A stretch of DNA of 64,000 bases from the NCBI GenBank assembly GCA_963965975.1, contig OZ014412.1, positions 10,955,849-11,019,848 on the forward strand. The letters are read 5' to 3'. The stretch is from Xestospongia bergquistia (taxonomy: Eukaryota > Porifera > Demospongiae > Haplosclerida > Petrosiidae). The notes below the pieces were generated by a model that searched no databases, had not been told where the DNA came from, and saw only the letters and a program-made list of their open reading frames with translations. Every line of letters starts with the position of its first letter. Position 1 is the first letter of the stretch. The position numbers and the translations under genes are program-made. This document shows positions 46,201 to 57,808 of this stretch, piece by piece.

Positions 46201-47073
46201 GCGTTTGCAAGCTGAAGTGATTAGTGCAAGTCCCATGTGTATAACATGAAAGGGTGGCTCTTCTCAACTTGGACAGAATATAATATCCTAATAATTGCAT
46301 CACTGAAATGAAGAATACATTTTGTTTCTCAGATAAAAACTCCTTTCCAATATAAATTAAACACACAACGTAATATATTTATAAACCTCTGAGAAGATCT
46401 TTCAAGGATTGAAGAAGTTGACGTGTAACAAATTGTGTATCATTTGATATCCAATTATCCACAGAAGACAAGAAACTATCAATTGCCTGCTTAGTACATG
46501 TAGTTGCAGTTTGAAGAACCTATAGTGGTATGTTATCATCAATGATTGCATAATAGATATTACTAGTTTCAAACCTGTTGGATTGCCTGTTTATTCCAGA
46601 GATCATTTAAGTCAAAAACTTCAAAGGCAAGACAATTCAAGTTAGTGTCGTTTAAAAGAATATCAGTACAGAATCCATTATCAGTATAACAGGATTGATG
46701 ACTATTGAAAGCAATTGTTTGTAATTCACTGCATGTTCCATTTAAGTTATAGACATTGCTGTTCAAAATGGTTTTCATAAGGCAACTGTTCATATTATCA
46801 ACCCAACTTTGACCCTATATGATATTAATGATTATAATGCATAGAAAAGTATTAAATACTTACAGCAGATGTAAAACAACTTTGATTATTCTTTAAACGG
46901 TGGCAGTATCTGTCACCATAGGCAAGAGGATATCCATTAGTACCACATTGAAACCTTGGCTCTACACACTGAGTATAGAAGTCACAGTTACCAGTATTAG
47001 CTAGAACTGTACAGTTCTGAGCTTTGACAGTAACTGCCAGATAGAGCACCACTGATAACACAAACAGCGTCAT
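35936..47073 (-). CDS. Gene C: mosaic adhesion GPCR with two IgGFc-binding domains
   Basis: Predicted 2412 aa. Exons: 47073-46864, 46814-46575, 46519-46387, 45055-43718, 43329-43175, 43119-42942, 42308-40971, 40580-40426, 40370-40193, 40031-39705, 39660-39541, 39463-39200 (or from 39487), 39142-39048, 38999-38911, 38857-38703, 38654-38389, 38334-38203, 38149-38055, 38002-37555, 37504-37453, 37408-37305, 37256-37123, 37078-36816, 36760-36694, 36638-35936. Phases agree and the total (7239 nt) divides by three. Start at ATG 47073 by alignment with A and B. The order STC-like, IgGFc, Ig A, IgGFc, Ig A, Ig B, EGF, Ig is unique in the array. Tail closest to gene A. Confidence 0.85.
37305..38334 (-). 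CDS. Gene C exons 17-21: GAIN and GPS
   Basis: Exons 38334-38203, 38149-38055, 38002-37555, 37504-37453, 37408-37305. [33 protein letters not shown]. The GAIN exon ends NP-GTAAGT with a synonymous change (CCT for CCA). Confidence 0.83.
38389..39142 (-). CDS. Gene C exons 13-16: stalk and HRM
   Basis: Exons 39142-39048, 38999-38911, 38857-38703, then HRM 38654-38389 ([39 protein letters not shown]). Confidence 0.75.
39200..39463 (-). CDS. Gene C exon 12: membrane-side Ig domain
   Basis: [28 protein letters not shown]. Both acceptors (before 39463 and before 39487) are intact and in frame. The donor is at AG-GTATAT, shifted relative to A by a small insertion. Confidence 0.78.
39541..39660 (-). 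CDS. Gene C exon 11: EGF-like domain
   Basis: 120 nt, phase 1-1; [14 protein letters not shown] then [13 protein letters not shown], with the standard EGF spacing. Confidence 0.88.
39705..40580 (-). CDS. Gene C exons 8-10: type A and type B Ig domains
   Basis: Type A: 40580-40426 + 40370-40193. Type B: 40031-39705 with [27 protein letters not shown]. The only type B Ig in gene C. Confidence 0.82.
40971..42308 (-). CDS. Gene C exon 7: second IgGFc-binding domain
   Basis: 1338 nt, phase 1-1, the product of a tandem duplication with 43718-45055 (period about 2748 bp, introns included). Small differences: SGNEAAQ where the first copy has SGHEAAQ. Confidence 0.85.
42942..43329 (-). CDS. Gene C exons 5-6: type A Ig domain of the first block
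   Basis: Exons 43329-43175 and 43119-42942; [24 protein letters not shown]. Joins directly to a second IgGFc-binding exon with matching phase 1, with no type B Ig between. Confidence 0.8.
43718..45055 (-). CDS. Gene C exon 4: first IgGFc-binding domain
   Basis: 1338 nt, phase 1-1. EFFVGFYKNVYGSEV, TGTKITSDSPLTIISGHE, WGKTFLLPPHMGR visible. Continuously open and nearly identical in length and order to the gene A domain. Confidence 0.85.
45056..46386 (-). other. Gene C large intron with unclassified insertion
   Basis: About 45400-46200 has no counterpart in gene A. It includes a 136-codon open reading on the plus strand (45742-46152) and an overlapping 113-codon one on the minus strand. Neither shows a family I recognise, and the overlap suggests low coding value; it may be an old mobile element. 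Confidence 0.35.
46387..47073 (-). CDS. Gene C exons 1-3: signal peptide and stanniocalcin-like domain
   Basis: MTLFVLSVVLYLAVTVKA signal, then the same Cys framework as gene A. Exon lengths 210, 240 and 133 are identical to A. The third exon reads VLQTATTCTKQAIDSFL and ends LLQSLKDLLR, phase 1. Confidence 0.6.
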
Positions 47074-47108
47074 ACTGTAATACAATTATATCGTTTTTCG
47101 TTCGCATA

Positions 47109-47234
47109 GGTTTTAAATATTAGTCTCATCCTTAACGCCCACTGCCTTATTGATACGATAGAGGTGAATTTAGCACTATTGTTCTTGAGTAACCTCATTC
47201 TGAATACTCGGATCACACGACGTCATCAGCCGCA
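47109..47234 (-). promoter_or_regulatory. Gene C promoter candidates: TATA-like box and CRE-like element
   Basis: TAATATTTAAAACC (minus, 47122-47109) about 36-50 nt upstream of the ATG, and GACGTCATCAGCCGCA at 47219-47234 (plus-strand reading), both aligned with gene A. CCCACTGCCTTATT-ATACGATAGAGGT between them is also conserved with A. Confidence 0.4.
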
Positions 47235-49907
47235 TGGATCATTATTGTTACAACACAATAATAATTCAAGGAAGACTGTAAAAGTACGTTACTATATAGA
47301 CATTATTACTTTCTCTCATTAAGCGTGTGAGCGTCTGAGTGCGAGACAATTAAGTAATTCTTTAAATTTTGAAATACATTTAAATCTTGTATGTCGTAAG
47401 GAAATTTTTGACTAAAACATGATTTGCATTCTTATCAGAGGTTAATTACAATTGCATAGTCAGTGGATTAGAGTTGTGAAAATTATATATTCATGATTCA
47501 ATGTACATATGTATCTTGTCATATGTTGCTAGTTATATGATATATTGAGCCTGGATAATATATAATATAGTGTATTTTGGAAAACTAAAAGTGAAAGTCT
47601 TTCAGTAGTCTATAATAATAGAATACTGTACCTAAAGTTAATACTAAAATTATTTAAAAAGATATGACCCAATTTTACTGTAGTAATCAATTATTTTAGA
47701 TTTTACATTTAGGATTGTGAAACATTTTCAAACACCTACAGAACCTCTATAACACTGCCTGACTTGGTTTTTATAGCATTAATTCTATGAGTAGTACTAG
47801 TAGTCACATGTTAAAAGCATGTTAAGCTGTTGTAGTATGGTGTCATGTCAATATAGCTTAAGATTCGTACTAATACTATTACTAATAAAGAAACCAAAGC
47901 TAATATTATAACCATATCTTTTTTGTAAAAATATCAGTACTGATCATTATCAAAACTATAACTACATTATACTACATCATGTCACTTATTACAAAGACTA
48001 GTAAAAATGTTTGAGATGAATTTGTTGGAAAGATGATGTAAATGTTTAAAAATAGATTTTTAAATATCTTAAGTATTATATCTGCTAATATGTGAAATAG
48101 GTATTTGTTTAGTGCCAAATTAAAAAAGTCAGTTGATTACCATATCAATAACTAGATACTATTATTGTCATAACTGTCATTTGTCAATTATGATAAGAGT
48201 AAACCAATACTATAAATGCTATAGATTAGAGTGTTAGATTAGAGTATGTCATTTACATGTAATAAAGTGATGTATATTTAGTATATACAATATAGACTGA
48301 ACTTGATTTCAAGATAATACATTAATACATTGTTGTATGTATACAAGGGAGTGTACACTAGCTGTCACAGCTTTTGCTCTTCTTTTTTATCAACAGTTAC
48401 AAATGATTTTCCATTGAGAATCTCATAAATTGTCACTTTATTAGTGAAATAACCAATCAGTGACAAATCAACTCTTTGACAACTCAGATTTGTATAATAA
48501 ATTATAAAGATCTGACTATACGCCATGCATATTATAGATTTAATATAATAATTACATGTACAGTGTAAAAACAACACTACTATGTATGTTTATAGTACAT
48601 CCTTAATGACTACTAATGAACAACAAATGAACACTACCCAAAGTGAAAAACTTCATATGTAGGTGACTTGATTTCATGCATGTGATAATTTAAAGCCAAT
48701 ATTTTAGTCTGTTGAATTACATAAATATTACTAAACTTCAGATTACTCTTTTAGCATTTTATATTATGTTGTATATTCATTACAGTATATTGAGACACTT
48801 TCTTACATTGATTGTCGTGGAATGATAAAACTAAAGCTTGTGAAGTGTTGATATATTCTGTTTCAAATTATAACATTATTACTAATGTGAGTGTAACTAT
48901 ATTTATGACCATTATCCACATTACATCAGCATGACACATACTTTTTCACATATATATATATATATATATCCTGGATTAGAATACTCAATAAATGTTGTAA
49001 TGTTGAATGTGTGTTATCTAATGGAGCCGACTTATTAAAATTAGGATAAGATGAGTGACGTGATAACTGCAGAAAAAAATAAACCAAAGTAAGATATGTA
49101 ATATTGTAATTTGCTAGTAATCATGATATTGTTATAACAATTAATTGAAAAATAAAACATCATGATATTAATCAACAAAAATTAAGTGGAAAACATATAC
49201 TCCTGACCTCCCTTAAAAGTTCAACATACATTATTACATACTTAACAAGTAACAATACAATCCACCTTATACAGTAACGTAATAAATTTTAAGTCATAAA
49301 GTAATTTCTTCCCCTTTTGTGATCAACTGTAATAATATTAATTATAATATTGTGTGTATAACCTGATTTGCTTGTTAGACATTGGGCAATGGCTGTTGTG
49401 TAAGAGCCACTAGTAGCTCTCTCTCTCAGAGTCATTCTTATTATATATGGTAATACAATTGTTTCAATAGTTTAGTGGTGTGAGTGTCATCAAGTCAGTT
49501 AATGTATATATTAATCAATGAATGGTTCCAAAGATAAATAGTCAAGTAATAAATACTTAATAATTTTGTAGGTATATTATTCAACATCAACGTTATACAG
49601 TATAGAAGTCTTAAATTATGTAGCTACAAATAATACTAATATTCATTGACAAATATTTGAATCGAACAATTTCATTGGGCATTCATATATTTGTCGTTTT
49701 GATGCTGTCTCCAGAAAAGAGGGTACCAAACCTCCCTCCTTTCACTGTAATATTGTGGTAGACTAGAAATGAATATACCATAGGATTTATATTAAAAGAC
49801 ATCACCAGTAACTGTAAATATAAGTACATTTATTAAAATTAAGAGGTATAGTTATTAACTAGTTATTATTAATCTATTTTTAAGATTATTATGAATATTT
49901 TATATAG

Positions 49908-49980
49908 ATTGGGTTGTCCATGGAGATACAAAGACAATCATACATGATGTTACTGTTGGATTACCAACAAAGATAGAAGA
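49908..49980 (+). other. Exon-like stretch, unassigned
   Basis: Between TATATAG and GTAAGTTA, a 73-nt stretch open in one frame (WVVHGDTKTIIHDVTVGLPT). No partner exon with matching phase was found nearby, so this may be a relic or chance. Confidence 0.2.
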
Positions 49981-50799
49981 GTAAGTTATTATATGTCACA
50001 CACACACACACAAACACACACATAATTGAATTATGTTAAATTGAATTGAGTGGTCTATTATGCATGTCAAAAATTCTAGCATTGATTGTAATGACATTAT
50101 ATTATATCAGAATTTGTTAATACTAAAAATATTAAAATAATTCTTTAGTCAGTCTAATTCACTTTAATTGAAATAGCAATCTTCAAGTATGTCTTGTACA
50201 CTATTGTCAAACAGTTAAACTAGAAATTTTGATTTTTTTCAGCTAGTGCTATATTAACAATTGTTTTATTTTTATAATGATAATTTTGCTTAAACAGCAA
50301 AACTATTGCTGTTATAAATTTTTCTTTATATGATTATTGTTTGTTTTTGAAAACCTAATAACATTTTGATACATAATCTCATCAGTAGCATAGTTAAGGA
50401 AAGACTTTAATATAATTATGATCAATAGTTTGAATTTTTAAAGCTTTAAATGTTAGTTATTATATTCTCTATAAATAATGGTTAAATTTTATAAAACAGA
50501 ACGTTTGCCCTAAAGCCTTTCATCAACTGCATAATACTAAATCAACAATAAATGATAACTATATATAGAAAGCATAGTGTACGTTATGATAGTTCATGAA
50601 GAAATTATTCCCTGAGGATTTTTATTACTAGTTTTGTAGAAAGTGTCTTGGACACTTAAATCAAGTAGAGATGTCCATTTAAGGTTTAGTGTAATTCCTG
50701 GATCAATATTAATTGACTAGTGTGAGTGGTTCCTATGCAAATAGCGTCTTTAGTTTGTCTTTCACACCTGTTTATTGCTTGCTGTGGTTACAAAAAGTC

Positions 50800-53220
50800 T
50801 TATAATCCTGTATTGCAGATGTAGCGATTTTGATGGATGTTACTTAGTTCTGTTTATAAGAGTGTAAGGATTGTCACTATTTTTATTGTTATTAAAAAGC
50901 ATTCCCTATGTCCTTTTTTAGAAGTCATTAATATATGAAGTTTCAAATGGATAGTATCTATAACAATAGTATAGTGACAAGCAATCTACTATAAGTGGTA
51001 TATAGTTGATAAATAAGGATCTTTCAGGTTCATATATCTATGAGTTATAGAGAGTCCTGATGTATAATTACATGTGTTATCCCTTTTAAACAATATTTTT
51101 AGTTACTGCAGATTTATTTCTATCTAAAGCCAAATTTGTTTACATGATACAGTGTGTAGATTGTTTTTTGGAAGTCATAGAAGTGACCCTAAACCTTCCT
51201 AATGGGAAAACCGTTCAACGTGATTATACACTTACACACAATTTTGCTTGTCTTTTGTCCTTGCCTTGAGGTTAACGTGGATTTTCATTCCTAGAGAAAA
51301 GATAATATAACGTGTGAGCAATTGCAATAATTGATAATTGGTGGAAGGTGTGGTCTCGGATAGGAATGCTGTTCATGTTATAGATGAATTTTTCTATATA
51401 TGGAACGCCAAATACGACAAAAATAATGATTCTAGTGTTATGATTGTTTTGATTTTGTAATCGACTGGACAATCGATTTGGCAAAGGGATTGGACGATCC
51501 ATTCAGTAATTTTTAAAAATAAATGTCAATCATTTATTGACATTTCTAATTATGTACTATACCTTCAGTTTGACATTATTTCTTTACTTAGGTTTATCAC
51601 TAATGAAGAATATTTACTCAAGACAACGAATTTTAATACTACACTACATATAATTATATAAGTAGTCAAGATTTCATTCAAAGAAAGAAAGAACGCAAAC
51701 AATAATTAATATAATCATTTTAAAAAATGGATAAATATTTCAGGATGATGATGTCAGTGATGAACAAACAAATCCATATTAATATCCCTGTGTAAATACC
51801 CAGAGTAGGAAATGTTGTTTAGTACAACTTCATATGAAATTTTACACTCTTTCAATGCCATATATATTATAATATGGCATTATGGCATACTGAAAATTTT
51901 GATACAAATGTCTTCATGTTGCAATAAATGGCTACTTATATAGGACATTATTATAAATTTGTATTCTCTTCTAATTCTTTTTTCTTTGCTTTTTGTCACT
52001 GACATCTCATCATCATCATTTATTATTCAAAGTTGTTTATATAATGAAAGTAAAGTTATAAACAATGTTAATAAAAGTTTATTATATGATGAATAATAAA
52101 TTACTTAACATGTTTTTGATTTTATTTTATCTCTCTAGAAACAAAAAGTGACATTCCTCAACCAAAAACAAGTAGTCCACAATTAATTTCAACAAAAATA
52201 ATATGGTAAAAACATAATACTGTTATCTCTCAATTGTGTTATGTATTGTATTTATATTTAAAATGATATACATCCTGCATAGTATTGAGCTTATTATGAA
52301 CATCAAGTAACTTTATGAATGGTGGGTGCATGTGTTATGACTGCCATTATGTAGTCTCGCTGTGTTGTTGCAGATATGTAACATCTGTTACAAGAGATTT
52401 ATATAGTTCCATGCTAGACACAAGTCATTTGTAAGGGCTTACACTTCTTTCTTGCTTGTAAAAAGGGTCATTATTTCCTTTTTTAGAAGTCATTAGTAAA
52501 GTGTGAAATACATAGTAACAATAACAGTAAAAACATTATATAGTGATAAAGAATTTATTTTAAATGATATATAGTAAATAGATAATATATCTTTTCAGAG
52601 TTTTATATCTAGGATGTGGAAAGAATTCTGGAGTGTATTTATATGTTCTATCACATTTAACAATAATTTTTATTTTGGAAAATTTTTAATTATAATGATT
52701 GCAAAGAATATGGTAAACCTAACAAAGTCACATAAACTCCAATTAAAATGAGTATAAAATTACTTGCTAGTAATTTTGATTAGCAACTTCTACACCAATG
52801 AAAACTGTAACATAGATTGCAGAACCTTTATTGGAGAAGTAGCCATCCTAGTGATGTTACTTTTTAATCCATATTCATATATCACATGTTATAATATAGT
52901 CAACATATAATGCTGGTATCTCTTAATTGAGAATCATGTACTAAGTTTATTATTAATATGATATGTATTTTCTTGATATCTATTTCATTATAAGCACAAA
53001 GTAATTTTATCAATGGTGGGCTTGTATGTTCTAATAAAATCTACTCTTATCTCTAATCTGTGTTATTTTAGATGTGTATGATCTGTTATAATAAAGTATA
53101 TAGTACTCACTACACACAGGTCCTATTTAAGAAGTTGTATGTTTAAATATATAAAGTGTGAAGTTCCATAGTAAGTAATAATCACAGCGACAATACAAAA
53201 ATGTTAATGTTAAAATGACA
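50800..53220. repeat. Three diverged tandem repeats
   Basis: Shared blocks such as CCTTTTTTAGAAGTCATTA (50909, 52476), followed by AAGT-TGAA-T-CATAGTA and ATATAGT motifs, recur at about 50800-51170, 52320-52690 and, more weakly, 53000-53220. Unit about 370 bp. Confidence 0.45.
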
Positions 53221-53594
53221 AAAAATTATGGTATATTGATGCATCTGTGGAAACATAACAGCACGTGTTGTTTTAGCTCTAAACACGTGGTGTTCCATAC
53301 ACATGATATCTGTTGTAATCCAACAGCACACTTTGTTATGCTAACACTTAATCATTTGTTACAATTAAAAACATGTTGATAGTTGTTATAACAATTTTTC
53401 CATACAGGTTAAAATAACCCCAAAGCAGTACTCAAAGTCACCAGCTTGTTTTGTGGATGATTGCAAATATTATAATTATTTAGATCTCAATATTTGATCA
53501 ATTTTCATCTATTATAATTGTTAAAAAAGTTGAGGGAAAAATATCAAATGGAAACTGAAATCAACAAAGTGTTCATACAGTACCTGACTACCTG

Positions 53595-54899
53595 TTAAAT
53601 ATAATAGTCCTTAGCAGTAGTTGTGTTGGTATATATTGATGATTGCTTTGAAGAGTCACCAAATCCCAAAATCGTATCATGAATGAAGTACAAAACATCC
53701 TTTACTCTTGGAAAATACACAATATTGAAGATATAGTGACAAGCCAAGAGAACAAAAATAGCCTCACTCATATCTTTACATTCAAAGTACAATCTCTTGT
53801 TCTATTGCAATAAAAATTTGTGGTAATAACTCCAAATCAGGGTCCATGAACCAAATTATGTGAGGATGACTATTTTCTTCATCAATAGCCTCAGTTAAAG
53901 GAGTTCCATGCTATAAAATATATATAATAAAGTGCAATAATTATGTGTTATACTCACAGCAACTTCCACAAGAAGAAATGGAATGTCAACTTTTGAGCTA
54001 AAGGTTTCTTTTTTCTTTGGTTTAGTTGATAGAAAATATCCGAAACACCTTAGAGCAGAAATACTTAGGACATCTGAAGAAATCTAAGAATAAGGCATAT
54101 ACAAAAGAGTTTCTACCTTCATCATTAATTCTTTCATCATTGTATAAAGACCAGAGTGCATGTTTTAGACTAGCTTGAGCATTACCTATAACTGCATGGG
54201 AATATTTTTTTCAGCAGTCTTCAAATAAACTGCATATAAATTATCAACCTGCATTATCAGGTTAAATTCTTCTGTGAAATGGTTAGTAGTCATTGCAATT
54301 CAGTATAAAACTTACATTAACTGCCTTTGTAGAAACGGGTATTGATTGCATATATCTTTCACTTTGGGAACCGCACACAGGATCCACTCTTGTCGTCTTT
54401 TAAATGTCCTGGCTATCAGAGAGACAATTTCGCCAACATTTGACCTTGGGTTTTCCATCTCTTTTTGTAAAAGACCCAAGTTCCTTTTGTGGCTCACTTC
54501 GTCATCCTCAAACTCTAAAACTTCAAGGGAAGGATAAAAATACTTTTCTTGGTCAATCTTTCTTTTTTTGGATGTGGAGATTTCTCTTCATCTCTTTTAT
54601 AAGAAGTTGGATTTCTGTTGCAATTTTGGCATCTTGTATAAATAAAATCTGCCCAAGAGTCCTAATACATAAATAACACGAAGTCATTAGAATAAATTGT
54701 AACAACTTACATATTCTTTTATAAATGAATCCTTTCTTAACAATAACCTATCCTTCTTTGAAGGTCGTTGTATGTATACTAGTAGCATTGTAGCTAAAGT
54801 ATGAACTACATACTTTCTATCATCATTAGTCAACTTTTTAAGTCTAAAGTTGGCTTCTCCAAATGTAGGTATAGGAAATGGATCATGAACTTTACTAAA
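53595..54899 (-). pseudogene. SAMD3-like gene, 5'-truncated and frame-broken
   Basis: Minus-strand coding pieces in order: 54899-54711 (LKKLTNDDRKYVVHTLATML, ends in phase 0 at GTAAG), 54661-about 54312 (DSWADFIYTRCQN ... RTFKRRQEWIL ... VKDICNQYPFLQ), about 54085-53955 (ALRCFGYFLSTKPKKK), 53910-53595 (HPHIIWFMDPDLELLPQIFI, then CKDMSEAIFVLLACHYIFNI). The order and motifs resemble the long region shared by SAMD3-like proteins of fish and invertebrates. Frame breaks: one at an A-run near 54570, one near 53790. Upstream exons are missing: the segmental duplication begins about 10 bp beyond the first visible exon. Confidence 0.55.
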
Positions 54900-56413
54900 C
54901 TAAAAAAAAATAATATAATTATTATAGCAAGGGTTAGTATGCGTGTCTGTGTCTGTTACCCAGGCAAGTGGCAAACACAGCACTGTTAGCCACCAAACTA
55001 TAGTGGAGGGTAGCAAAACTTCTGTACTTCTTAAGTACTTCTTAAGAATAAAGCTGATGAAAGTGCGTCATCATAATTATTGATGCTAATACTATCAATA
55101 ATAAAGAAACCAAAGATAATATTGAAAACCATGTCTTCTTGTAAAAATACAAGCACTGATATCAAGATTGTGCTCTATTTTGCAATTCAATGCATCACTA
55201 CTAAAATAATTTTTTATATAACTAAATTAAAAGGTCAACAGATTATCATATCAATAGACAGATATTATGATTCCCATAACTGTCATTTTTTAATTTATTA
55301 TAAGAATAAACCAATACTACAAATTCTATAGATTAGAGTATGTCATTTATGACAATTCTTTATTTGGTCTCCAGTAAATTGTCACTTTATTGGTGGAAAC
55401 AACCAATTAGTGACAAATCCCCTCATTGAAAACTCAGATTTGTATAATACTATACCTCATATATATTTATGTGTTATTACATGTACAGTGTGAATTTGTA
55501 ACTACACTACTATGTGTATCAATAGTACATCCTTAATTGACTACTACTACTACTATATTACATTAATTCTATGAGTAGTAGTAGTAGTCAGGTGTTTATA
55601 ATGAAAACATGTTTGTTTTAGTATGCTGTTATGCTAATAGAGTTTATGTGTCTTGTCATCTTAAGCTTGGTAGTAATACTATAACTATACTGTGAAAATT
55701 GGTTTGTCAGTTTAACATAAATTGTTAATATAATTTGCTGTTATTCCAGCAACAACTTTATTAAAATAACATTGTTTCGTTATTATAACTGGAATACCTT
55801 GTCATTGCTAAAATACATTTGTCAATTTACCATGTACCGGTTACGTCAACACTAATAAAGTAGTTCTAAATAATAAGTATTATATATTCAGCAGTTTGTT
55901 AAACTCGCTGTGCGTGGGCGCATAGCGAGGGTTACTGTAGTCTGTCAGTGTGTCTGCGTGTCTGTTACCAGGGCAAATGGCTTTGAACTGCTTTAACTCG
56001 GCAAACACGGCACTGGTAGCCACCAAACTACAGTGGATGGTAGGAAAACGTCTGCATTTCTTAAGAATATTGGCAAAAGAAGCGTCGAACGAACAAAAAG
56101 CTTTAAATGTCTGAAAAACTTTTGAAAAAAAAGCACAGCTTTCAGTGAAGACTCGAGAATTCAATAAAAAACCTCCTACATACAGCTTATGACATTTTCC
56201 AACTTTTTAAAGTGAGAATTTTGGCCAAAATACTTTTTGGGAAAGTTATGACAGTTTTACTAACTTTTGGCAGTTATCTTTGTTGATACATTGAGCGCGA
56301 ACTAAAAATACTATCACCATAGCTGTCATTGGAGAATCACTAACTTTTACTAAGAAGTTGGAAAGTATTGGACCTTTTGTCAATTAGGGTGCAAAGTACC
56401 CAGTAGACAAACT

Positions 56414-56781
56414 TACGGAAGCCTCAGACGGACATTCCAATTCCTATTTCCAATTTCAATATAACGGGGTTATACGGAGTTTTAATGTCCGTTCACGGCC
56501 TCTCTAAATAATCGAACTACAATATACAACCAAAGTCAGGGACCCAACCTAACTGGAAACATCTCGCTGACGCTCGATTCTAAGAGAAGGCTCGTGGTAC
56601 TCGCGCTCCGCGTTTTATTAAGTAACAAGAAAGCCCAGAAATGGCGCACATGCCAAAATTGGAATTAGGAATAAAGAAATTAGACTCATCAACTGGATCG
56701 TTAATTGGAATTTTTAAATACGCCAAGGTTCGCGGAAGAAATAAGAAAAAGGAATTGGAATGTCCGTCTGCGGCTTCCGTA
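56414..56781. mobile_element. Complete non-autonomous TIR element (368 bp) with target duplication
   Basis: Ends TACGGAAGCCTCAGACGGAC and its inverse GTCCGTCTGCGGCTTCCGTA, about 30 bp, then a second, subterminal inverted pair. Flanked by CAAACT at 56408-56413 and 56782-56787 (6 bp; 7 bp if ACAAACT). The duplicate locus at 15803-15808 is the unoccupied site (CGCACT followed by the same AAAAGGCATAGC). No open reading frame of note. Confidence 0.85.
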
Positions 56782-57061
56782 CAAACTAAAAGGCATAGCT
56801 TTTTTCACTTTGATTGAAGAGAAATGCTGAGTCATCAATAATCATCTTGCGCAGATTACGTCACTTGAGGAAGTCTCTGGATAAGAGGTCTTGCATTTTA
56901 GTGCATTTCGAATTCATTATCATTGCAATTATTACTGAGTATTTTTAACAAAAGAACACATACATAATATACAATGATTATCTCCCATGAATGTATGTGT
57001 ACAGTAAACTTCAAAAGAAAAGGAATATCATAGACATACTACAGAAAAGTGAGGAGTCCTA

Positions 57062-57660
57062 TTAATCAAAATATCTTAATATATGATCATGCACACCAAT
57101 TGTAATGTTTACTTCAACAGAGTGTAAAATAAAACCAGAAATAACTAAAATATTGATAATTTTAACAAATTGTGGTAAGTCATCTACTATACTATTTGAA
57201 GAATTATTATAGACCAGTCTATTAATTTTAACCCAATTAGTTCTAACAAAATGAATGATATCTATCATTAATAATTACTTACCTAGAACCTGTTGTTAAC
57301 AAATTCACCTGTTGACACCACATCATGCAGTTATCTCGATAACAAGGATATCTTCATTTACAGTATAGGTCATACCTGTAAGTAACAAGTCAAAAAGTGT
57401 CATTATACAAAAATATGAAAGTATTTATAAATGAATCAGAAGTATGTAATTAAATAATATATGTAAATTTACATGGACCGCATTGCAGTAACTTAAAACA
57501 TTGCCTTGAAGATAATCACACATCAATATTTGGTGACAGCTTGTAAGTAGGTTCTTGAAACAACAAATCTGAGCTGTCATTTTGAAATAGGAATTCTTTG
57601 CCTTCATTCTCATAAAGCAGCATGATATAATGGCCCTACCCTTAATAGGGTTCATTCAAT
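57062..57660 (-). pseudogene. Degraded coding relic (copy 2)
   Basis: 57268-57062 is open (MIDIIHFVRTNW, LPQFVKIINILVISGF, VHDHILRYFD), while the middle piece (57378-57290) is interrupted by a stop after VIEITA, where copy 1 reads on. 57655-57425 corresponds to the copy 1 piece with HQILMCDYLQGN. Confidence 0.35.
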
Positions 57661-57808
57661 GAATTCTACATACTTAGAAATATATGTAGAATTCAATTGA
57701 ATGAGCCCTATTAAGGGTAGGGCCATTATATCATCCTGCTGTATGAGAATGGAGGCAAAGAATTTCTATTTCAAAATGACAGCTCAGATTTGTAATTTCA
57801 AGAACCTA
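57548..57808. repeat. Long near-perfect palindrome, copy 2
   Basis: Same palindrome as 16601-16864, centre near 57677, with a few independent substitutions. Arms remain complementary over about 120-130 nt. Confidence 0.8.

Larger units (their letters stand above)
47235..53594. other. Gene-poor region upstream of gene C
   Basis: 47240-48330 is homologous to the A and B 5' flanks. 48330-49300 resembles 32900-33800. A CA tract is at about 49998-50020 and a TA run at 48952-48970. Three diverged copies of one repeat lie at about 50800-51170, 52320-52690 and 53000-53220. An exon-like 73-nt stretch is at 49908-49980 (plus). No complete gene is supported. Confidence 0.5.

Noticed and set aside
52140..52210. 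Plus-strand exon after CTCTCTAG reading ETKSDIPQPKTSSPQ
   Set aside because: Its entry phase does not match the candidate exon at 49908-49980 and no other partner was found, so no gene is called.
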